Assembly (NCBI RefSeq): GCF_905479755.1
Contig: NZ_CAJQNT010000003.1
Span: 124,001-188,000, forward strand
Source of the DNA: an uncultured Schumannella sp.
GTDB taxonomy: Bacteria; Actinomycetota; Actinomycetes; Actinomycetales; Microbacteriaceae
Direction: 5' to 3'
Length of the DNA: 64,000 nucleotides
The stretch's first letter is position 1; every line of letters begins with the position of its first letter. Both the position numbers and the translations under genes were made by a program. The notes beneath the pieces are model-generated. The model saw nothing but the letters and a program-made list of their open reading frames with translations, did not search any database and had not been told where the DNA came from. Shown in pieces: positions 26,302 to 36,313 of the stretch.

Positions 26302-27744
26302 CTAGTCGATGTCGGGTGTGCGGCGCCCGCGAATGACCTCCGTGAACCAGCGCGCCGAGTCCTTCACGATCCGCTCCTGCGTCTCGTAGTTCACCCGCAC
26401 GATGCCGAAGCGCTTCGAGTAGCCGTAGCCCCACTCGAAGTTGTCCAGCAGCGACCAGACGAAGTACCCGCGCAGGTCCACGCCGCGCGCGATCGCGCGG
26501 TGCGCCGCCGTGAAATGGCGGTTCAGGTAGTCGATGCGGTCGGCATCCGGAACCCGGGTTCCGTGCTCGGACTCGACCACCCGGTCCGGGAACGCGGCGC
26601 CGTTCTCGGTGATCATGAGCGGCTGGTTCGGGAACTCCTCGTGCAGGTGCACGAGCAGCTCCTCCAGACCGTCGGGGGCGATGTTCCAGCCCATGTCGGT
26701 GTACGGGCCCGGCTGCGTCAAGAACTCGACGTCGCGGCTGCCCGGCCAGGGCGAACCGCCCATGTCCTTGTGGCCGTCGGCATTCGCGCGGGGGCTCACG
26801 CCGTCCCACATCTTCACCGTCACGGTCGAGTAGTAGTTGACGCCGAGGATGTCGATCGGCTGGTGGATCTGCGCCAGGTCACCGTCGCGCACGAAAGCCC
26901 ACTCGGTGACCTCGGCGGTGTCGGCCAGCAGGTCGTCGTCGTAGCGACCGTGCAGCAGCGGGCTCGTGAAGGCGCGGTTGGCGAGCGCGTCGATGCGGCG
27001 AATCGCCTCCGGGCTGGTCTCGTGATCGCCGCGGATGACGTGGAAGTTGAGGGTGATCGACAGTTCCGGGTCGTTCGTCGCCGCGCGCCGGATCTCCGGC
27101 ACCGCGAGCCCGTGCGCCAGGTTCAGGTGGTGCACGGCGGCGAGCGCGGCGGCCCCCTCGGTGCGACCCGGCGCGTGGGCGCCCGAGCCGTAGCCGAGGT
27201 AGGCCGAGCACCACGGCTCGTTGAACGTCGTCCAGGTGTGCACGCGGTCGCCGAGGGCCTCCACCGTGCGCGCGGCGTACTCCTCGAAGCGGTACGCGGT
27301 GTCGCGATTCGGCCAGCCGCCCGCATCCTCCAGCGCCTGCGGCAGATCCCAGTGGTAGAGCGTCGCCACCGGCTTGATGCCGCGGGCGAGCAGGCCGTCG
27401 ACGAGCCGCGAATAGAACTCGAGGCCCTTCCGGTTCACGGCGCCGGAGCCGGTCGGTTGGATGCGCGGCCAGGCGATCGAGAAGCGGTAGGCCTCCAGGC
27501 CCAGCTCCTTCATCAGATCCAGGTCGGATTCCCACCGGTGATAGTGGTCGTCGGCCACGTCGCCGGTGTCGCCGTTCCAGGTCTTGCCGGGGGTGTGGCT
27601 GAAGGTGTCCCAGATGCTCGGGCCGCGGCCGTCCTCGTGGGCGGCGCCCTCGATCTGGTAGCTCGCGGTCGCCGAGCCGAACACGAAGTCGGGGGCGAAC
27701 TCGAGCCCGCCGTCGCGGTAGTCGGGGGAACCGGCGGTCGCCAT
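26302..27744 (-). CDS. Beta-glucosidase, glycoside hydrolase family 1
   Basis: 480 residues. GH1 N-terminal signature [15 protein letters not shown], acid/base Glu in TFNEPW (about 178) and nucleophile Glu in ITENGAAF (about 380); the aglycone region [21 protein letters not shown] is complete. It has no signal peptide, so it hydrolyses imported beta-glucosides such as cellobiose inside the cell. ATG at 27744 is preceded by AAAGG; longer frames upstream look like shadow reading. First gene of the downstream operon. Confidence 0.95.
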   Translation of the reverse strand: MATAGSPDYRDGGLEFAPDFVFGSATASYQIEGAAHEDGRGPSIWDTFSHTPGKTWNGDTGDVADDHYHRWESDLDLMKELGLEAYRFSIAWPRIQPTGSGAVNRKGLEFYSRLVDGLLARGIKPVATLYHWDLPQALEDAGGWPNRDTAYRFEEYAARTVEALGDRVHTWTTFNEPWCSAYLGYGSGAHAPGRTEGAAALAAVHHLNLAHGLAVPEIRRAATNDPELSITLNFHVIRGDHETSPEAIRRIDALANRAFTSPLLHGRYDDDLLADTAEVTEWAFVRDGDLAQIHQPIDILGVNYYSTVTVKMWDGVSPRANADGHKDMGGSPWPGSRDVEFLTQPGPYTDMGWNIAPDGLEELLVHLHEEFPNQPLMITENGAAFPDRVVESEHGTRVPDADRIDYLNRHFTAAHRAIARGVDLRGYFVWSLLDNFEWGYGYSKRFGIVRVNYETQERIVKDSARWFTEVIRGRRTPDID

Positions 27745-27860
27745 GATGTCACGGCCTTTCCTGCAGTGGTGGTGGTGCTCCGGGCGGCCGCGCCCGCGAG
27801 TCGTGCCTCCCATCCTTGCGCATGGGCGCTCGGGGCGGGGCTCGCGCCGCATCCGACCTA

Positions 27861-27926
27861 CCGCGTGACCCGCGCCACATCCGCGTGCCGCACGCCGCAC
27901 GCGCCGGCGTCAGGGATGCATCCCGC
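27861..27926 (+). repeat. Palindromic 66-nt repeat, copy A
   Basis: It begins CCGCGTGACCCGCGCC, has a CGCGTGC/GCACGCG hairpin in the middle, and ends GCGTCAGGGATGCATCCC. It overlaps the last codons and stop of the ROK regulator gene. Confidence 0.85.
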
Positions 27927-29133
27927 GCACCCCAAGCTCGACGGCGGACACCTCCTGGGGCGGCGAGGCCGCCGTCGCCGGGTCGTCGAGGATCGGCTGC
28001 CAGGCGAGTTCGGCCGCACCAATCAGCAACCGATCTTCCCCGAGCCCCGCCGGCTGGATGCGCACACCCTCGAACGCGGCCGGCACGGTCGAGGCCTCGA
28101 CCGCCCGTTCGAACCCGGCCGGGTCGCAGGCCAGCAGGCTCGCCAGGAACCCGCCGAGCACGACCAATTCGGGATTCATCACGTTGATCGCATTGCTCAG
28201 CGCCACCGCGAGCACCCGCTGTTGGCGCGCAATCTCGGCGCGGACGCCCTCGTCGGTGCTCGCCAGCAGCGCGCGCTCCAGCTGCGGCTCGTCGGCGCCG
28301 GCCAACCCGAGCACCGCGAGCAGGCGGGCGCGACTCACCTCGTCCTCGAGCGTGCCGTGCTCGGTCACCCGGTCGGCCGCATCCACGAGCCCGGGGCGGT
28401 TCTGCCCGAACTCGCCCGCGTAGCCGTGCGCGCCGCCGAGCAGGTGCCCGTGCACGATGACACCGCCACCGATACCGCTGGCACCACCGTTCAGATAGAC
28501 CAGCTCCTCGACGCCACGGCCGGCGCCGAAGATGCGTTCGGCGAGCGCGCCCAGACTCGCGTCGTTGTCGACCACCGTCGGCAGCCCGAGACGTTCCGCC
28601 ACGAGCGACGCGATCGGTTCGTCGCGCCAATCCAGGTGCGGGGCCCAGCGCACCACCCCATCGCTCGCCCGCACGAGGCCCGGCACGGCGAGCCCGGCGG
28701 CACGCAGCACACGGCCCGGGGTGATCGTCTCGCGGTAGTGATCGACGATGTCGGCCACCATGTCGGCCGCTTCACGCGCCGTGATCGCATGGTCCACTTC
28801 GCGCCGGATGCGGTGCTCCACGCGCGCGCCGAGGCCGACGATTGCGACGGTCACGGCATCCAATTCCGGGTTGACGGCCACGACGGCCGGGCCGGGGTTC
28901 GGGCGCACAACCGGAGAGGGCCGGCCGACCCGGCGGGTGACCTCGGCGTCGGCCTCCTCGACGAGCCCGAGCGCGTCGAGCTCGGCGACGAGGGAACCGA
29001 TGGTCGAGCGGTTCAGGCCGATCTCGGCGGTGAGGGCGGCGCGCGAGGCGGGACCGCCGTGGTGCACGCGCGTCAGCACGGCCGCCAGATTGCGGCGGCG
29101 GACCCCGTCCGACCCGTCCTTCACGCTGACCAT
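27910..29133 (-). CDS. xylR: XylR-type ROK-family transcriptional repressor
   Basis: 407 residues. An N-terminal winged helix-turn-helix (RAALTAEIGLNRSTIGSLVAELDALGLV) is followed by a ROK sugar-kinase-like domain with GLAVPGLV, DNDASLGALAE, YLNGGASGIGGGVIV and GYAGEFGQ. The zinc-binding Cys/His cluster of ROK kinases is not seen, as in many repressors. It is divergent from xylA with a 112-nt gap and so most likely represses xylAB, with xylose as effector. The last four codons (GMHP and stop) are supplied by a dispersed repeat. Confidence 0.88.
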   Translation of the reverse strand: MVSVKDGSDGVRRRNLAAVLTRVHHGGPASRAALTAEIGLNRSTIGSLVAELDALGLVEEADAEVTRRVGRPSPVVRPNPGPAVVAVNPELDAVTVAIVGLGARVEHRIRREVDHAITAREAADMVADIVDHYRETITPGRVLRAAGLAVPGLVRASDGVVRWAPHLDWRDEPIASLVAERLGLPTVVDNDASLGALAERIFGAGRGVEELVYLNGGASGIGGGVIVHGHLLGGAHGYAGEFGQNRPGLVDAADRVTEHGTLEDEVSRARLLAVLGLAGADEPQLERALLASTDEGVRAEIARQQRVLAVALSNAINVMNPELVVLGGFLASLLACDPAGFERAVEASTVPAAFEGVRIQPAGLGEDRLLIGAAELAWQPILDDPATAASPPQEVSAVELGVRGMHP

Positions 29134-29194
29134 CCGTTCACCATATCCGTGCGCGGGTCCGCGGCATCTCTCTCGCGCGGCGCGCGCTTCATGA

Positions 29195-29214
29195 TATAAG
29201 TTGGGGAACGCAAC
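29195..29214 (+). promoter_or_regulatory. xylA promoter with candidate XylR operator
   Basis: TATAAG (29195-29200) is a good -10 for xylA. It is overlapped downstream by an inverted repeat GTTG (29200-29203) and CAAC (29211-29214). The position at the transcription start would suit repression by the divergent ROK protein. Confidence 0.45.
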
Positions 29215-29245
29215 ATTTCGCGTTCACCGTCGAACCAGGAGCATC

Positions 29246-30436
29246 ATGGCCCTCCATCCCACCCCCGCCGACAAGTTCACCTTCGGACTCTGGACCATCG
29301 GATACAACGGCACCGACCCCTTCGGCGGCCCCACCCGCAAGCCCCTCGACGTCGTGCACGCCGTCAACAAGCTCGCCGAACTCGGCGCCTACGGCCTCAC
29401 CTTCCACGACGACGACCTGTTCGCCTTCGGGTCGACGCCCGCCGAACGCGACAAGGAGATCGAACGCCTCAAGGGCGCCCTCGCCTCCACCGGCATGAAG
29501 GTGCCGATGGTCACCACCAACCTGTTCAGCGCGCCCGTCTTCAAAGACGGCGGCTTCACCTCCAACGACCGCGAGGTGCGGCGCTTCGCGATGCGCAAAG
29601 CGATGCGTCAGCTCGAGCTCGGCGTCGAACTCGGCGCCACCACCTTCGTCATGTGGGGCGGCCGCGAAGGCGCCGAATACGATGCCGCCAAGGATGTGCG
29701 CAGCGCGCTTGAGCGGTATCGCGAGGCGCTCAACGTCTTCGGTGACTATGTGAGCGACAAGGGCTACGACATCCGCTTCGCCATCGAGCCGAAGCCGAAC
29801 GAGCCGCGCGGCGACATCCTGCTGCCCACCGTCGGGCACGCGATGGCGTTCATCGAGACGCTCGAGCGCCCCGAACTGTTCGGCCTCAACCCCGAGGTCG
29901 GGCACGAGCAGATGGCCGGACTCAACTTCACCGCCGGCATCGCGCAGGCGCTCTACCAGGGCAAGCTGTTCCACATCGACCTGAACGGGCAGCGCGGCAT
30001 CAAGTACGACCAGGACCTCGTGTTCGGGCACGGCGACCTGCACAACGCGTTCTCGCTCGTCGACCTGCTCGAGAATGGCGGCCCGAACGGCGGACCCTCC
30101 TACGACGGCCCGCGGCACTTCGACTACAAGCCGAGCCGCACCGAAGACGAGACCGGGGTCTGGGATTCGGCCGCCGCCAACATGCGCACCTACCTGCTGC
30201 TCAAGGAGCGCGCCGCGGCCTTCCGCGCCGACCCCGAGGTGCAGGAGGCGCTCATCGCCTCGCGCGTGCCGGAGCTCGCGGTGCCGACCCTGGCTGCGGG
30301 CGAGACCTACGACGACCTGCTCGCGGACACGAGCGCGTTCGAAGACTTCGACGCCGACGCCTACCTCGGCGGCAAGGGCTTCGGCTTCGTGCGTCTGCAG
30401 CAGCTCGCCACCGAGCACCTCCTCAACGCCCGCTAA
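29246..30436 (+). CDS. xylA: Xylose isomerase
   Basis: 396 residues, class I actinobacterial type. Active-site motifs: catalytic His in [17 protein letters not shown], metal/substrate ligands in [23 protein letters not shown] and [16 protein letters not shown]. It converts D-xylose to D-xylulose in the cytoplasm, feeding xylB downstream. ATG 29246 has AGGAG four bases upstream. Cotranscription with xylB is likely (94-nt gap, which contains a palindromic repeat). Confidence 0.97.
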   Translation: MALHPTPADKFTFGLWTIGYNGTDPFGGPTRKPLDVVHAVNKLAELGAYGLTFHDDDLFAFGSTPAERDKEIERLKGALASTGMKVPMVTTNLFSAPVFKDGGFTSNDREVRRFAMRKAMRQLELGVELGATTFVMWGGREGAEYDAAKDVRSALERYREALNVFGDYVSDKGYDIRFAIEPKPNEPRGDILLPTVGHAMAFIETLERPELFGLNPEVGHEQMAGLNFTAGIAQALYQGKLFHIDLNGQRGIKYDQDLVFGHGDLHNAFSLVDLLENGGPNGGPSYDGPRHFDYKPSRTEDETGVWDSAAANMRTYLLLKERAAAFRADPEVQEALIASRVPELAVPTLAAGETYDDLLADTSAFEDFDADAYLGGKGFGFVRLQQLATEHLLNAR

Positions 30437-30449
30437 TGCCCATGCGGGT

Positions 30450-30517
30450 CGGCAGGGATGCATCCCGGGCGCCAGCGAGTGCCGCGCGCGGCACGCGGTT
30501 GGCGCGCGGGTCACGCG
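30450..30517 (-). repeat. Palindromic 66-nt repeat, copy B
   Basis: Inverse orientation to copy A. The GGCAGGGATGCATCCC end is 13 nt after the xylA stop. Stem: GTGCCGCGCGCGGCAC, itself self-complementary, flanked by GCGCCA/TTGGCGC. It may end part of the xylA transcript before xylB. Confidence 0.85.
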
Positions 30518-30530
30518 GTCGGAGTGATTC

Positions 30531-31943
30531 GTGACGCTCGTCGCCGGAATCGACTCCTCCACCCAGAGCTGCAAGGTCGTGATCCGCGACCTCGAGACCG
30601 GGGCCGTGGTGCGCACGGGTCGAGCCGCGCATCCGGACGGCACCGAAGTGCATCCGGATGCCTGGTGGACCGCCCTCACCGAGGCGCTCGCCGACGCCGG
30701 CGGCCTCGATGACGTCGCCGCGATCTCAATCGGCGGCCAGCAGCACGGCATGGTCGTGCTCGACGCCGCGGGCGAGGTAATCCGCCCGGCGCTGCTCTGG
30801 AACGACACCCGCAGCGCCGCCGCCGCATCCGCGCTGGTCGCCGAGTTCGGCGCGGCCGAGCTCGCCCGACGCGCCGGCAGCGTGCCCGTCGCGAGCTTCA
30901 CTGCGACCAAGCTGCGCTGGCTGCGCGACGCCGAACCGGAGAACGCCGCCCGCGTCGCCGCCGTCGCGCTCCCCCACGACTGGCTCACCTGGCGACTACT
31001 CGGCTACGGGCCCGCGGGCGTGAGCCCATTCGGCCCCGACCTCGCCGCGCTCACCACCGACCGGTCCGACGCAAGCGGCACCAGCTACTGGAGCCCCGCC
31101 GACGGCGCGTACGATCGCGATCTGCTCATCGCCGCGCTCGGCCACGACGCCATCCTGCCGCGCGTGCTCGGCCCGGCCGACTCCGCCGGGGCGACCACCG
31201 CGCACGGTCCGGTGCCCGCCGGCCTCGTCGTCGGCGCCGGCGCGGGCGACAACGCGGGTGCCGCGCTCGGCCTGGGCGCACGCCCCGGCGACGTGGTCGT
31301 GTCAATCGGCACCAGCGGCACCGTCTTCGCGGTAACCGAGCAGCCGGTGCGCGACGAAACCGGCACGGTGGCCGGATTCGCGGATGCCTCCGGCGCCTAC
31401 CTCCCCCTCGTCGCCACGCTCAACGCGGCCCGCATTCTCGACGCGACGGCGCGGCTGCTCGGAGTCGACCACGACGAGTTGGGGCGGCTTGCCCTCGCCG
31501 CCGAGCCCGGCGCCGCAGGTCTCGTCCTGCAGCCCTACTTCGAGGGCGAACGCACCCCGAATCGCCCCAACGCGACCGCGACCCTGTTCGGCATGACGCT
31601 CGCGAGCACCACCCGCGAGAACCTGGCCCGGGCGGCCGTGGAGGGACTGCTGTGCGGCCTGGCCGACGGGCTCGACGCGGTGCGCTCGCACGGGGTGTCG
31701 GCCGAGCGTGTGCTGCTGGTGGGCGGCGCCGCCCAGAACCCGGCGGTCGCGACGATCGCCGCGCAGGTGTTCGACGCGCCGGTGGTCGTCCCGGAGCCCG
31801 CCGAGTACGTGGCCCTCGGGGGTAGCGTGCAGGCGGCATGGGCACTCACCGGTTCGCGACCGGACTGGCCGATCGCGGTAGCCGCGGCTCCGGTGGCCGA
31901 CGTGCGTCCGGTGATCCGCGAACAGTACGCGGCGCGCGCGTAG
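30531..31943 (+). CDS. xylB: Xylulokinase
   Basis: 470 residues. FGGY-family kinase: phosphate-1 motif [28 protein letters not shown], and adenosine/phosphate-2 motifs [13 protein letters not shown] and [15 protein letters not shown]. It phosphorylates D-xylulose to xylulose 5-phosphate for the pentose phosphate pathway. GTG start; weak ribosome site. It follows xylA on the same strand and is convergent with the sugar ABC permease gene. Confidence 0.95.
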   Translation: MTLVAGIDSSTQSCKVVIRDLETGAVVRTGRAAHPDGTEVHPDAWWTALTEALADAGGLDDVAAISIGGQQHGMVVLDAAGEVIRPALLWNDTRSAAAASALVAEFGAAELARRAGSVPVASFTATKLRWLRDAEPENAARVAAVALPHDWLTWRLLGYGPAGVSPFGPDLAALTTDRSDASGTSYWSPADGAYDRDLLIAALGHDAILPRVLGPADSAGATTAHGPVPAGLVVGAGAGDNAGAALGLGARPGDVVVSIGTSGTVFAVTEQPVRDETGTVAGFADASGAYLPLVATLNAARILDATARLLGVDHDELGRLALAAEPGAAGLVLQPYFEGERTPNRPNATATLFGMTLASTTRENLARAAVEGLLCGLADGLDAVRSHGVSAERVLLVGGAAQNPAVATIAAQVFDAPVVVPEPAEYVALGGSVQAAWALTGSRPDWPIAVAAAPVADVRPVIREQYAARA

Positions 31944-31983
31944 CCAGCAGTCGCGGCCGAGCCCGCACGCTGAAGGACGGCAA

Positions 31984-32047
31984 CCGCGTGACTCACGCGG
32001 CCGCCGAGTGCCGCACGCCTCACGCGGTGGCGTCAGGGATGCATCCC
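31984..32047 (+). repeat. Palindromic 66-nt repeat, copy C
   Basis: CCGCGTGACTCACGCGG at the left, GGCGTCAGGGATGCATCCC at the right, in the same orientation as copies A, D and E. It sits in the 263-nt gap between the convergent xylB and permease genes; apart from copies C and D this gap shows nothing else. Confidence 0.85.
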
Positions 32048-32135
32048 GAGCGCGCCAGCGGGCCGCCGCACCCCGAGCAGCACCACGGCCGCGCGCCCAG
32101 CGCACCCGCACACGTCACCCGTGCAAACGCGCCTA

Positions 32136-32203
32136 CCGCGTGACCCGCGACGTAAGGGAGTGCCGCGCGCGGCACTCCCTTACGTCAGGGATGCATCCCT
32201 GCC
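32136..32203 (+). repeat. Palindromic 66-nt repeat, copy D
   Basis: The centre (32149-32186) is a perfect 38-nt palindrome with arms GACGTAAGGGAGTGCCGCG. It is followed by the AGGGATGCATCCCT box, ending 3 nt from the stop of the permease gene. This is a likely factor-independent hairpin terminator for that gene, or for both convergent genes. Confidence 0.9.
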
Positions 32204-32206
32204 AGC

Positions 32207-33436
32207 TCAACGGCCTCCGTTGCGGCGCTTGTTGAAGACGTCGAAGGCGACGGCGAGGAGCAGCACGAGACCCTTCACGGCCTGCTGCCACTCGATGCCG
32301 ATGCCCATGATCGACATGCCGTTGTTCAGCACACCGATGATGAGACCACCGATGATCGCACCACCGATGGTGCCGATGCCGCCCTGCACCGCCGCGCCGC
32401 CGATGAACGCCGCCGAGATCGCCTCCAGCTCGAAGCCGTCACCGGCCTTCGGCCCCGCGAGGTTCAGTCGCGCGGTGAAGATCAACCCGGCGAGCGCCGC
32501 CAGCACACCCATGTTGACGAACAGGAAGAAGTCGACCTGACGCGTCTTGATGCCCGAGAGTTCGGCCGCGTGACGGTTGCCGCCGATCGCGTAGACGTGA
32601 CGCCCGAAGACGCTGCGGTTCTGGATGATGCCGTAGATCAGCACGAGCGCCGCCAGCACGATGAGCGTCACCGGGATGCCCTTGAAGCTCGCGAGCGCGA
32701 AGCTGAAGGCGCCGAGACCGCCGATCACGAGCAGGATCTTGGCGACGAACCAGAACACCGGCTCCACGTCCTGCGCATAGGACTGGCGGGCGCGGCGCGT
32801 GCGCCAGGTCTGCACGATGATCGCGATGATCGCGATCGCACCGACGGCGAGGGTGAGGGGATCGACGGCGAACTCCCCGAGCACATCGGTCAAGAACCCG
32901 TTCCCGAGCGCTCGGTACTCCTCCGGGAAGGAGCCGATGTTGGCGTTGCCGAGCGTCACGAGCGCGAGCCCGCGGAAGATCAGCATGCCGGCGAGCGTCA
33001 CGATGAACGCGGGGATGCCGACGTACGCGATCCAGAACCCCTGCCAGGCGCCGACCAGGGCTCCCACCGCGAGGGCGCCGATGATGGCCAGCCACCACGG
33101 GAATCCGAGGTCTCGAATGAAGACGCCCGATACCGCCCCGATGAACGCGGCGACCGAGCCGACGGAGAGGTCGATGTGGCCGGCGACGATCACGAACACC
33201 ATGCCGATCGCGAGCACGAGGATGTACCCGTTCTGCACGATCAGGTTGGAGATGTTCTGCGGCCGCAGCAGGATGCCGTCGGTCGTGATCGAGAAGAACA
33301 CGATCACCGCGATGAGCGCGATGAAGATTCCGTTCTTGCCGAGATCGGACACGACGTGGCTGAGCGCCGCCGTGAACCGGTTGGTGGGCATGGGGGTCGT
33401 TTCCGCAACGTCAGTGCGCGTAGTGGGTTCGGACAT
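32207..33436 (-). CDS. Sugar ABC transporter permease (GguB/MmsB/XylH-like)
   Basis: 409 residues with about ten membrane helices. BPD_transp_2 signatures: QNISNLIVQNGYILVLAIGMVFVI, VAGHIDLSVGSVAAF and the EAA-like LSGIKTRQVDFFLFVNMG. It forms the membrane channel of a pentose/hexose importer. The start ATG overlaps the ATPase stop by one base (TGATG). Last gene of the araBDA-ABC operon, ending against repeat copy D. Confidence 0.93.
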   Translation of the reverse strand: MSEPTTRTDVAETTPMPTNRFTAALSHVVSDLGKNGIFIALIAVIVFFSITTDGILLRPQNISNLIVQNGYILVLAIGMVFVIVAGHIDLSVGSVAAFIGAVSGVFIRDLGFPWWLAIIGALAVGALVGAWQGFWIAYVGIPAFIVTLAGMLIFRGLALVTLGNANIGSFPEEYRALGNGFLTDVLGEFAVDPLTLAVGAIAIIAIIVQTWRTRRARQSYAQDVEPVFWFVAKILLVIGGLGAFSFALASFKGIPVTLIVLAALVLIYGIIQNRSVFGRHVYAIGGNRHAAELSGIKTRQVDFFLFVNMGVLAALAGLIFTARLNLAGPKAGDGFELEAISAAFIGGAAVQGGIGTIGGAIIGGLIIGVLNNGMSIMGIGIEWQQAVKGLVLLLAVAFDVFNKRRNGGR

Positions 33437-34965
33437 CAGCGTGCGTTCTCCATGGTCATGAGCTTGATGAGTGCTTCAGGGGTGGCTTCCTTCACGGGCA
33501 GCTCACCCGTGATGCGGCCTTCGGACAGGGCGTAGATGCGGTCGCTGATCCCGATGAGCTCGGGCAGCTCGGAGGAGATGACGATGATCGCCTTCCCCTG
33601 CGCCGCGAGGCGATTGATGATCGTGTAGATCTCGTACTTCGCACCGACGTCGATGCCGCGAGTCGGCTCGTCGAGAATGAGCACGTCGGGGTCGGCGTTG
33701 ATCCACTTGGACAGCACGACCTTCTGCTGGTTTCCGCCCGACAGCTTGCCGGTCGGCACGAGCACGCTCGGGGCCTTGATGTTCATGCTCGCGCGGTACT
33801 CGTTGGCGATCTTGAAGTCTTCGTTGTCGTTGACCAGACCGAAGCGCGAGATCTTCTTGAGCGCGGCGATCGAGATGTTCCGCTTGATGTCTTCGATCAG
33901 GTTGAGACCGTAGTGCTTGCGGTCCTCCGTCGCGTAGGCGAGTCCGTGCTCGATCGCCTCGGCGACCGAACGCGTCGTGATCTCGGTGCCGTTCTTGAAG
34001 ACCTTGCCGGTGATCCGCGTGCCGTAGCTGCGGCCGAACAGGCTCATCGCGAACTCGGTCCGCCCGGCGCCCATGAGGCCGGCGATGCCGACGATCTCGC
34101 CCGCGCGCACGTGAAGGTTGACGTTGTCGACGACGACGCGCGTCGGGTCCTGCGGGTGATGCGCCGTCCAGTTCTCGACGCGCAGCACCTCCTCGCCGAT
34201 GTGCGGCGTGTGGTCGGGGTAGCGGTGCTCGAGGTCGCGCCCCACCATGTCTTTGATGATGCGGTCCTCGGTGACATCCGACTTGGCGATCGTCTCAATC
34301 GTCCGGCCGTCACGGATGACGGTGACGCTGTCGGCGATCTTCTTGATCTCGTTGAGCTTGTGGCTGATGATGATGCTCGTGATGCCCTGCCCCTTGAGGT
34401 GCAGGATCAGGTCAAGCAGGTGGTCGCTGTCCTCGTCGTTGAGCGCCGCGGTCGGCTCATCCAGGATGAGGAGCTTCACCTCCTTGGACAGCGCCTTGGC
34501 GATCTCGACGAGCTGCTGCTTGCCGACGCCGATATCCATGATGCGGGTGAGCGGATTCTCGCTCAGTCCCACGCGCGCCAACAGCTTGGCCGCTTCGTGG
34601 TTGGTCTTGTTCCAGTCGATCAGGCCGACCGGGTTCTTCACCTCGTTGTTGAGGAAGATGTTCTCGGCGATCGAGAGGTAGGGGCTCAGCGCGAGCTCCT
34701 GGTGGATGATGACGATCCCCTCAGCCTCGCTGTCGCGCAGGTTGCCGAACTCGACCGTCTTGTTCTCGAAGACGATCTCGCCCTCGTAGGTGCCGTGGGG
34801 ATACACCCCGGACAGCACCTTCATGAGCGTGGATTTCCCCGCGCCGTTCTCGCCGCAGATGGCGTGAATCTCGCCGCGCGCGACCTCGAGGGTCACCTTG
34901 TTGAGCGCCTTCACACCCGGGAACGTCTTGGTGATCGATCGCATTTCGAGGACGTTCTGCGTCAT
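33436..34965 (-). CDS. Sugar ABC transporter ATP-binding protein, tandem (GguA/MmsA-like)
   Basis: 509 residues with two ABC domains. The first has [17 protein letters not shown] (Walker A) and [11 protein letters not shown] (Walker B); its signature is degenerate ([15 protein letters not shown]), as usual. The second has [16 protein letters not shown] in place of Walker [16 protein letters not shown] (signature) and [13 protein letters not shown]. The family energises CUT2-type sugar uptake. Coupled to the permease gene; separated from the binding-protein gene by a strong hairpin. Confidence 0.95.
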   Translation of the reverse strand: MTQNVLEMRSITKTFPGVKALNKVTLEVARGEIHAICGENGAGKSTLMKVLSGVYPHGTYEGEIVFENKTVEFGNLRDSEAEGIVIIHQELALSPYLSIAENIFLNNEVKNPVGLIDWNKTNHEAAKLLARVGLSENPLTRIMDIGVGKQQLVEIAKALSKEVKLLILDEPTAALNDEDSDHLLDLILHLKGQGITSIIISHKLNEIKKIADSVTVIRDGRTIETIAKSDVTEDRIIKDMVGRDLEHRYPDHTPHIGEEVLRVENWTAHHPQDPTRVVVDNVNLHVRAGEIVGIAGLMGAGRTEFAMSLFGRSYGTRITGKVFKNGTEITTRSVAEAIEHGLAYATEDRKHYGLNLIEDIKRNISIAALKKISRFGLVNDNEDFKIANEYRASMNIKAPSVLVPTGKLSGGNQQKVVLSKWINADPDVLILDEPTRGIDVGAKYEIYTIINRLAAQGKAIIVISSELPELIGISDRIYALSEGRITGELPVKEATPEALIKLMTMENAR

Positions 34966-34998
34966 CTCTCGTCCGCTTCCTTACGTCGTTGTCGGAGG

Positions 34999-35034
34999 GG
35001 ATCGGTGGTGGGAGGGCTCCCCCACCACCGATCC
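34999..35034 (-). terminator. Intercistronic hairpin between binding-protein and ATPase genes
   Basis: A perfect 14-bp stem, GGATCGGTGGTGGG (34999-35012) with CCCACCACCGATCC (35021-35034), 8-nt loop and no U-run. Such hairpins usually stabilise the upstream mRNA or cause partial termination, giving excess binding protein over the membrane components. Confidence 0.75.
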
Positions 35035-35040
35035 TTCAGG

Positions 35041-35074
35041 TTTCACTCGTGGAGCGCTAGCGCTCCCGCGTGAA
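35041..35074 (-). repeat. Second palindrome in the same gap
   Basis: GGAGCGCTAGCGCTCC (35051-35066) is a perfect palindrome, extended by TTCAC and GTGAA on its flanks. It lies 17 nt from the stop of the binding-protein gene and may act together with the 34999-35034 hairpin. Confidence 0.65.
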
Positions 35075-35091
35075 TGGGTATCCGAAGTGGA

Positions 35092-36210
35092 TTACAGACC
35101 GAGGTCCGCAGCCGTCCAGTACCCGGTGTCGACGAGCGCCTCTTGCACGTTCGCCTTGATGACCGGAACCGGCGCCAGCAGGTAGGACGGAACGACCTTG
35201 ACCTGGTTGTCGTAGGTCTCGGTGTCGTTCACCTCGACCTCGGTGCCTTCGAGGATCGCGATCGCCATGCCGGCCGCAACCTTGGCCAGCTCACGCGTGT
35301 CCTTGAAGATGGTCGCGTACTGCTCGTCCGCGAGGATCGACTTCACCGAGTCGACCTCGGCGTCCTGACCGGAGATGATCGGGAAGTCGTCGCCGACCGT
35401 GTAGCCCGCGTCGGTCAGAGCCGAGATGATGCCACGGCTGATTCCGTCGTAGGGCGAAAGCACGGCGTCGACCTTGTCGCCACCCGAGTAGTTCGCGGTG
35501 AGGAGGTCCTCCATGCGGCTCTGAGCGGTCTCGCCGTCCCAGCGGAGCGTGGCGGCCTGCTCAATCGAGGTCTGACCCGACTGCACGACGAGCGTTCCGT
35601 CATCGATCAGCGGCTGGAGCACATCCATCGCGCCGTTGAAGAAGAAGAACGCGTTGTTGTCGTCGAGCGAGCCCGCGAACAGTTCGATGTTGAACGGTCC
35701 GGCCGGCGCATCCGCGATCGGCGTGCCGTCGAGCTCAGTGAGACCGAGACCGTTGAGCAGCGTCCACGCCTGCTGCTGACCGACGAGGAAGTTGTCGAAC
35801 GTCGCGTAGTAGTCGACGTTCTCGCTTCCGACGATCAGACGGTCGTAGGAAATCACCGGGATCTCGCTGTCGGCCGCCGTCTGCAGCACGTTGCTGAGGG
35901 TGGTGCCGTCGATCGCCGCGATGATGAGCGCCTCGGCGCCCTTGGTGATCATGTTCTCGACCTGCGAGACCTGGGTGGGGATGTCGTCCTCAGCGAACTG
36001 CAGGTCGACCGTGTAGCCCTGCGCCTCGAGCGCCGCCTTGAGGGCGTCACCGTCGGCGATCCACCGCTCGGACGAGCGGGTCGGCATCGCAACACCGATC
36101 AGACCGCCCTCGCCTTCGCTGCTGCTGCCGTCTCCGGGCGCGCAGGCCGCGAGGCTGAGCGTCAGTGCACCGGCGGCGATGCCGGCAAGAAGAACCTTTG
36201 CCTTCTTCAC
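35092..36210 (-). CDS. Multiple-sugar-binding lipoprotein (ChvE-like, CUT2 ABC importer)
   Basis: 372 residues. A lipoprotein signal ([19 protein letters not shown], then AAC) puts it on the outer face of the membrane. The mature part is a Peripla_BP_4 protein of the ChvE group ([54 protein letters not shown]). Ligands of relatives are xylose, arabinose, galactose or glucose; cotranscription with araA/B/D favours arabinose or mixed pentoses. GTG at 36210 is used because AAAGGAAAC sits at ideal spacing. Confidence 0.93.
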   Translation of the reverse strand: MKKAKVLLAGIAAGALTLSLAACAPGDGSSSEGEGGLIGVAMPTRSSERWIADGDALKAALEAQGYTVDLQFAEDDIPTQVSQVENMITKGAEALIIAAIDGTTLSNVLQTAADSEIPVISYDRLIVGSENVDYYATFDNFLVGQQQAWTLLNGLGLTELDGTPIADAPAGPFNIELFAGSLDDNNAFFFFNGAMDVLQPLIDDGTLVVQSGQTSIEQAATLRWDGETAQSRMEDLLTANYSGGDKVDAVLSPYDGISRGIISALTDAGYTVGDDFPIISGQDAEVDSVKSILADEQYATIFKDTRELAKVAAGMAIAILEGTEVEVNDTETYDNQVKVVPSYLLAPVPVIKANVQEALVDTGYWTAADLGL

Positions 36211-36313
36211 TGTGTTTCCTTTCATCATGTGAGGTTGGTGCCTCATCCGGTGTCGTCGATGAACATCGGATGCCTCCCCGAATCCGCAGATCCGGCAAGT
36301 CTTGTGGGGGGCG

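Noticed and set aside
24493-29199. A 1568-codon open frame on the plus strand
   Set aside because: It runs antisense to five well-supported reverse-strand genes, is Arg/His/Asp-rich with no domain, and is explained by the third-position GC bias.
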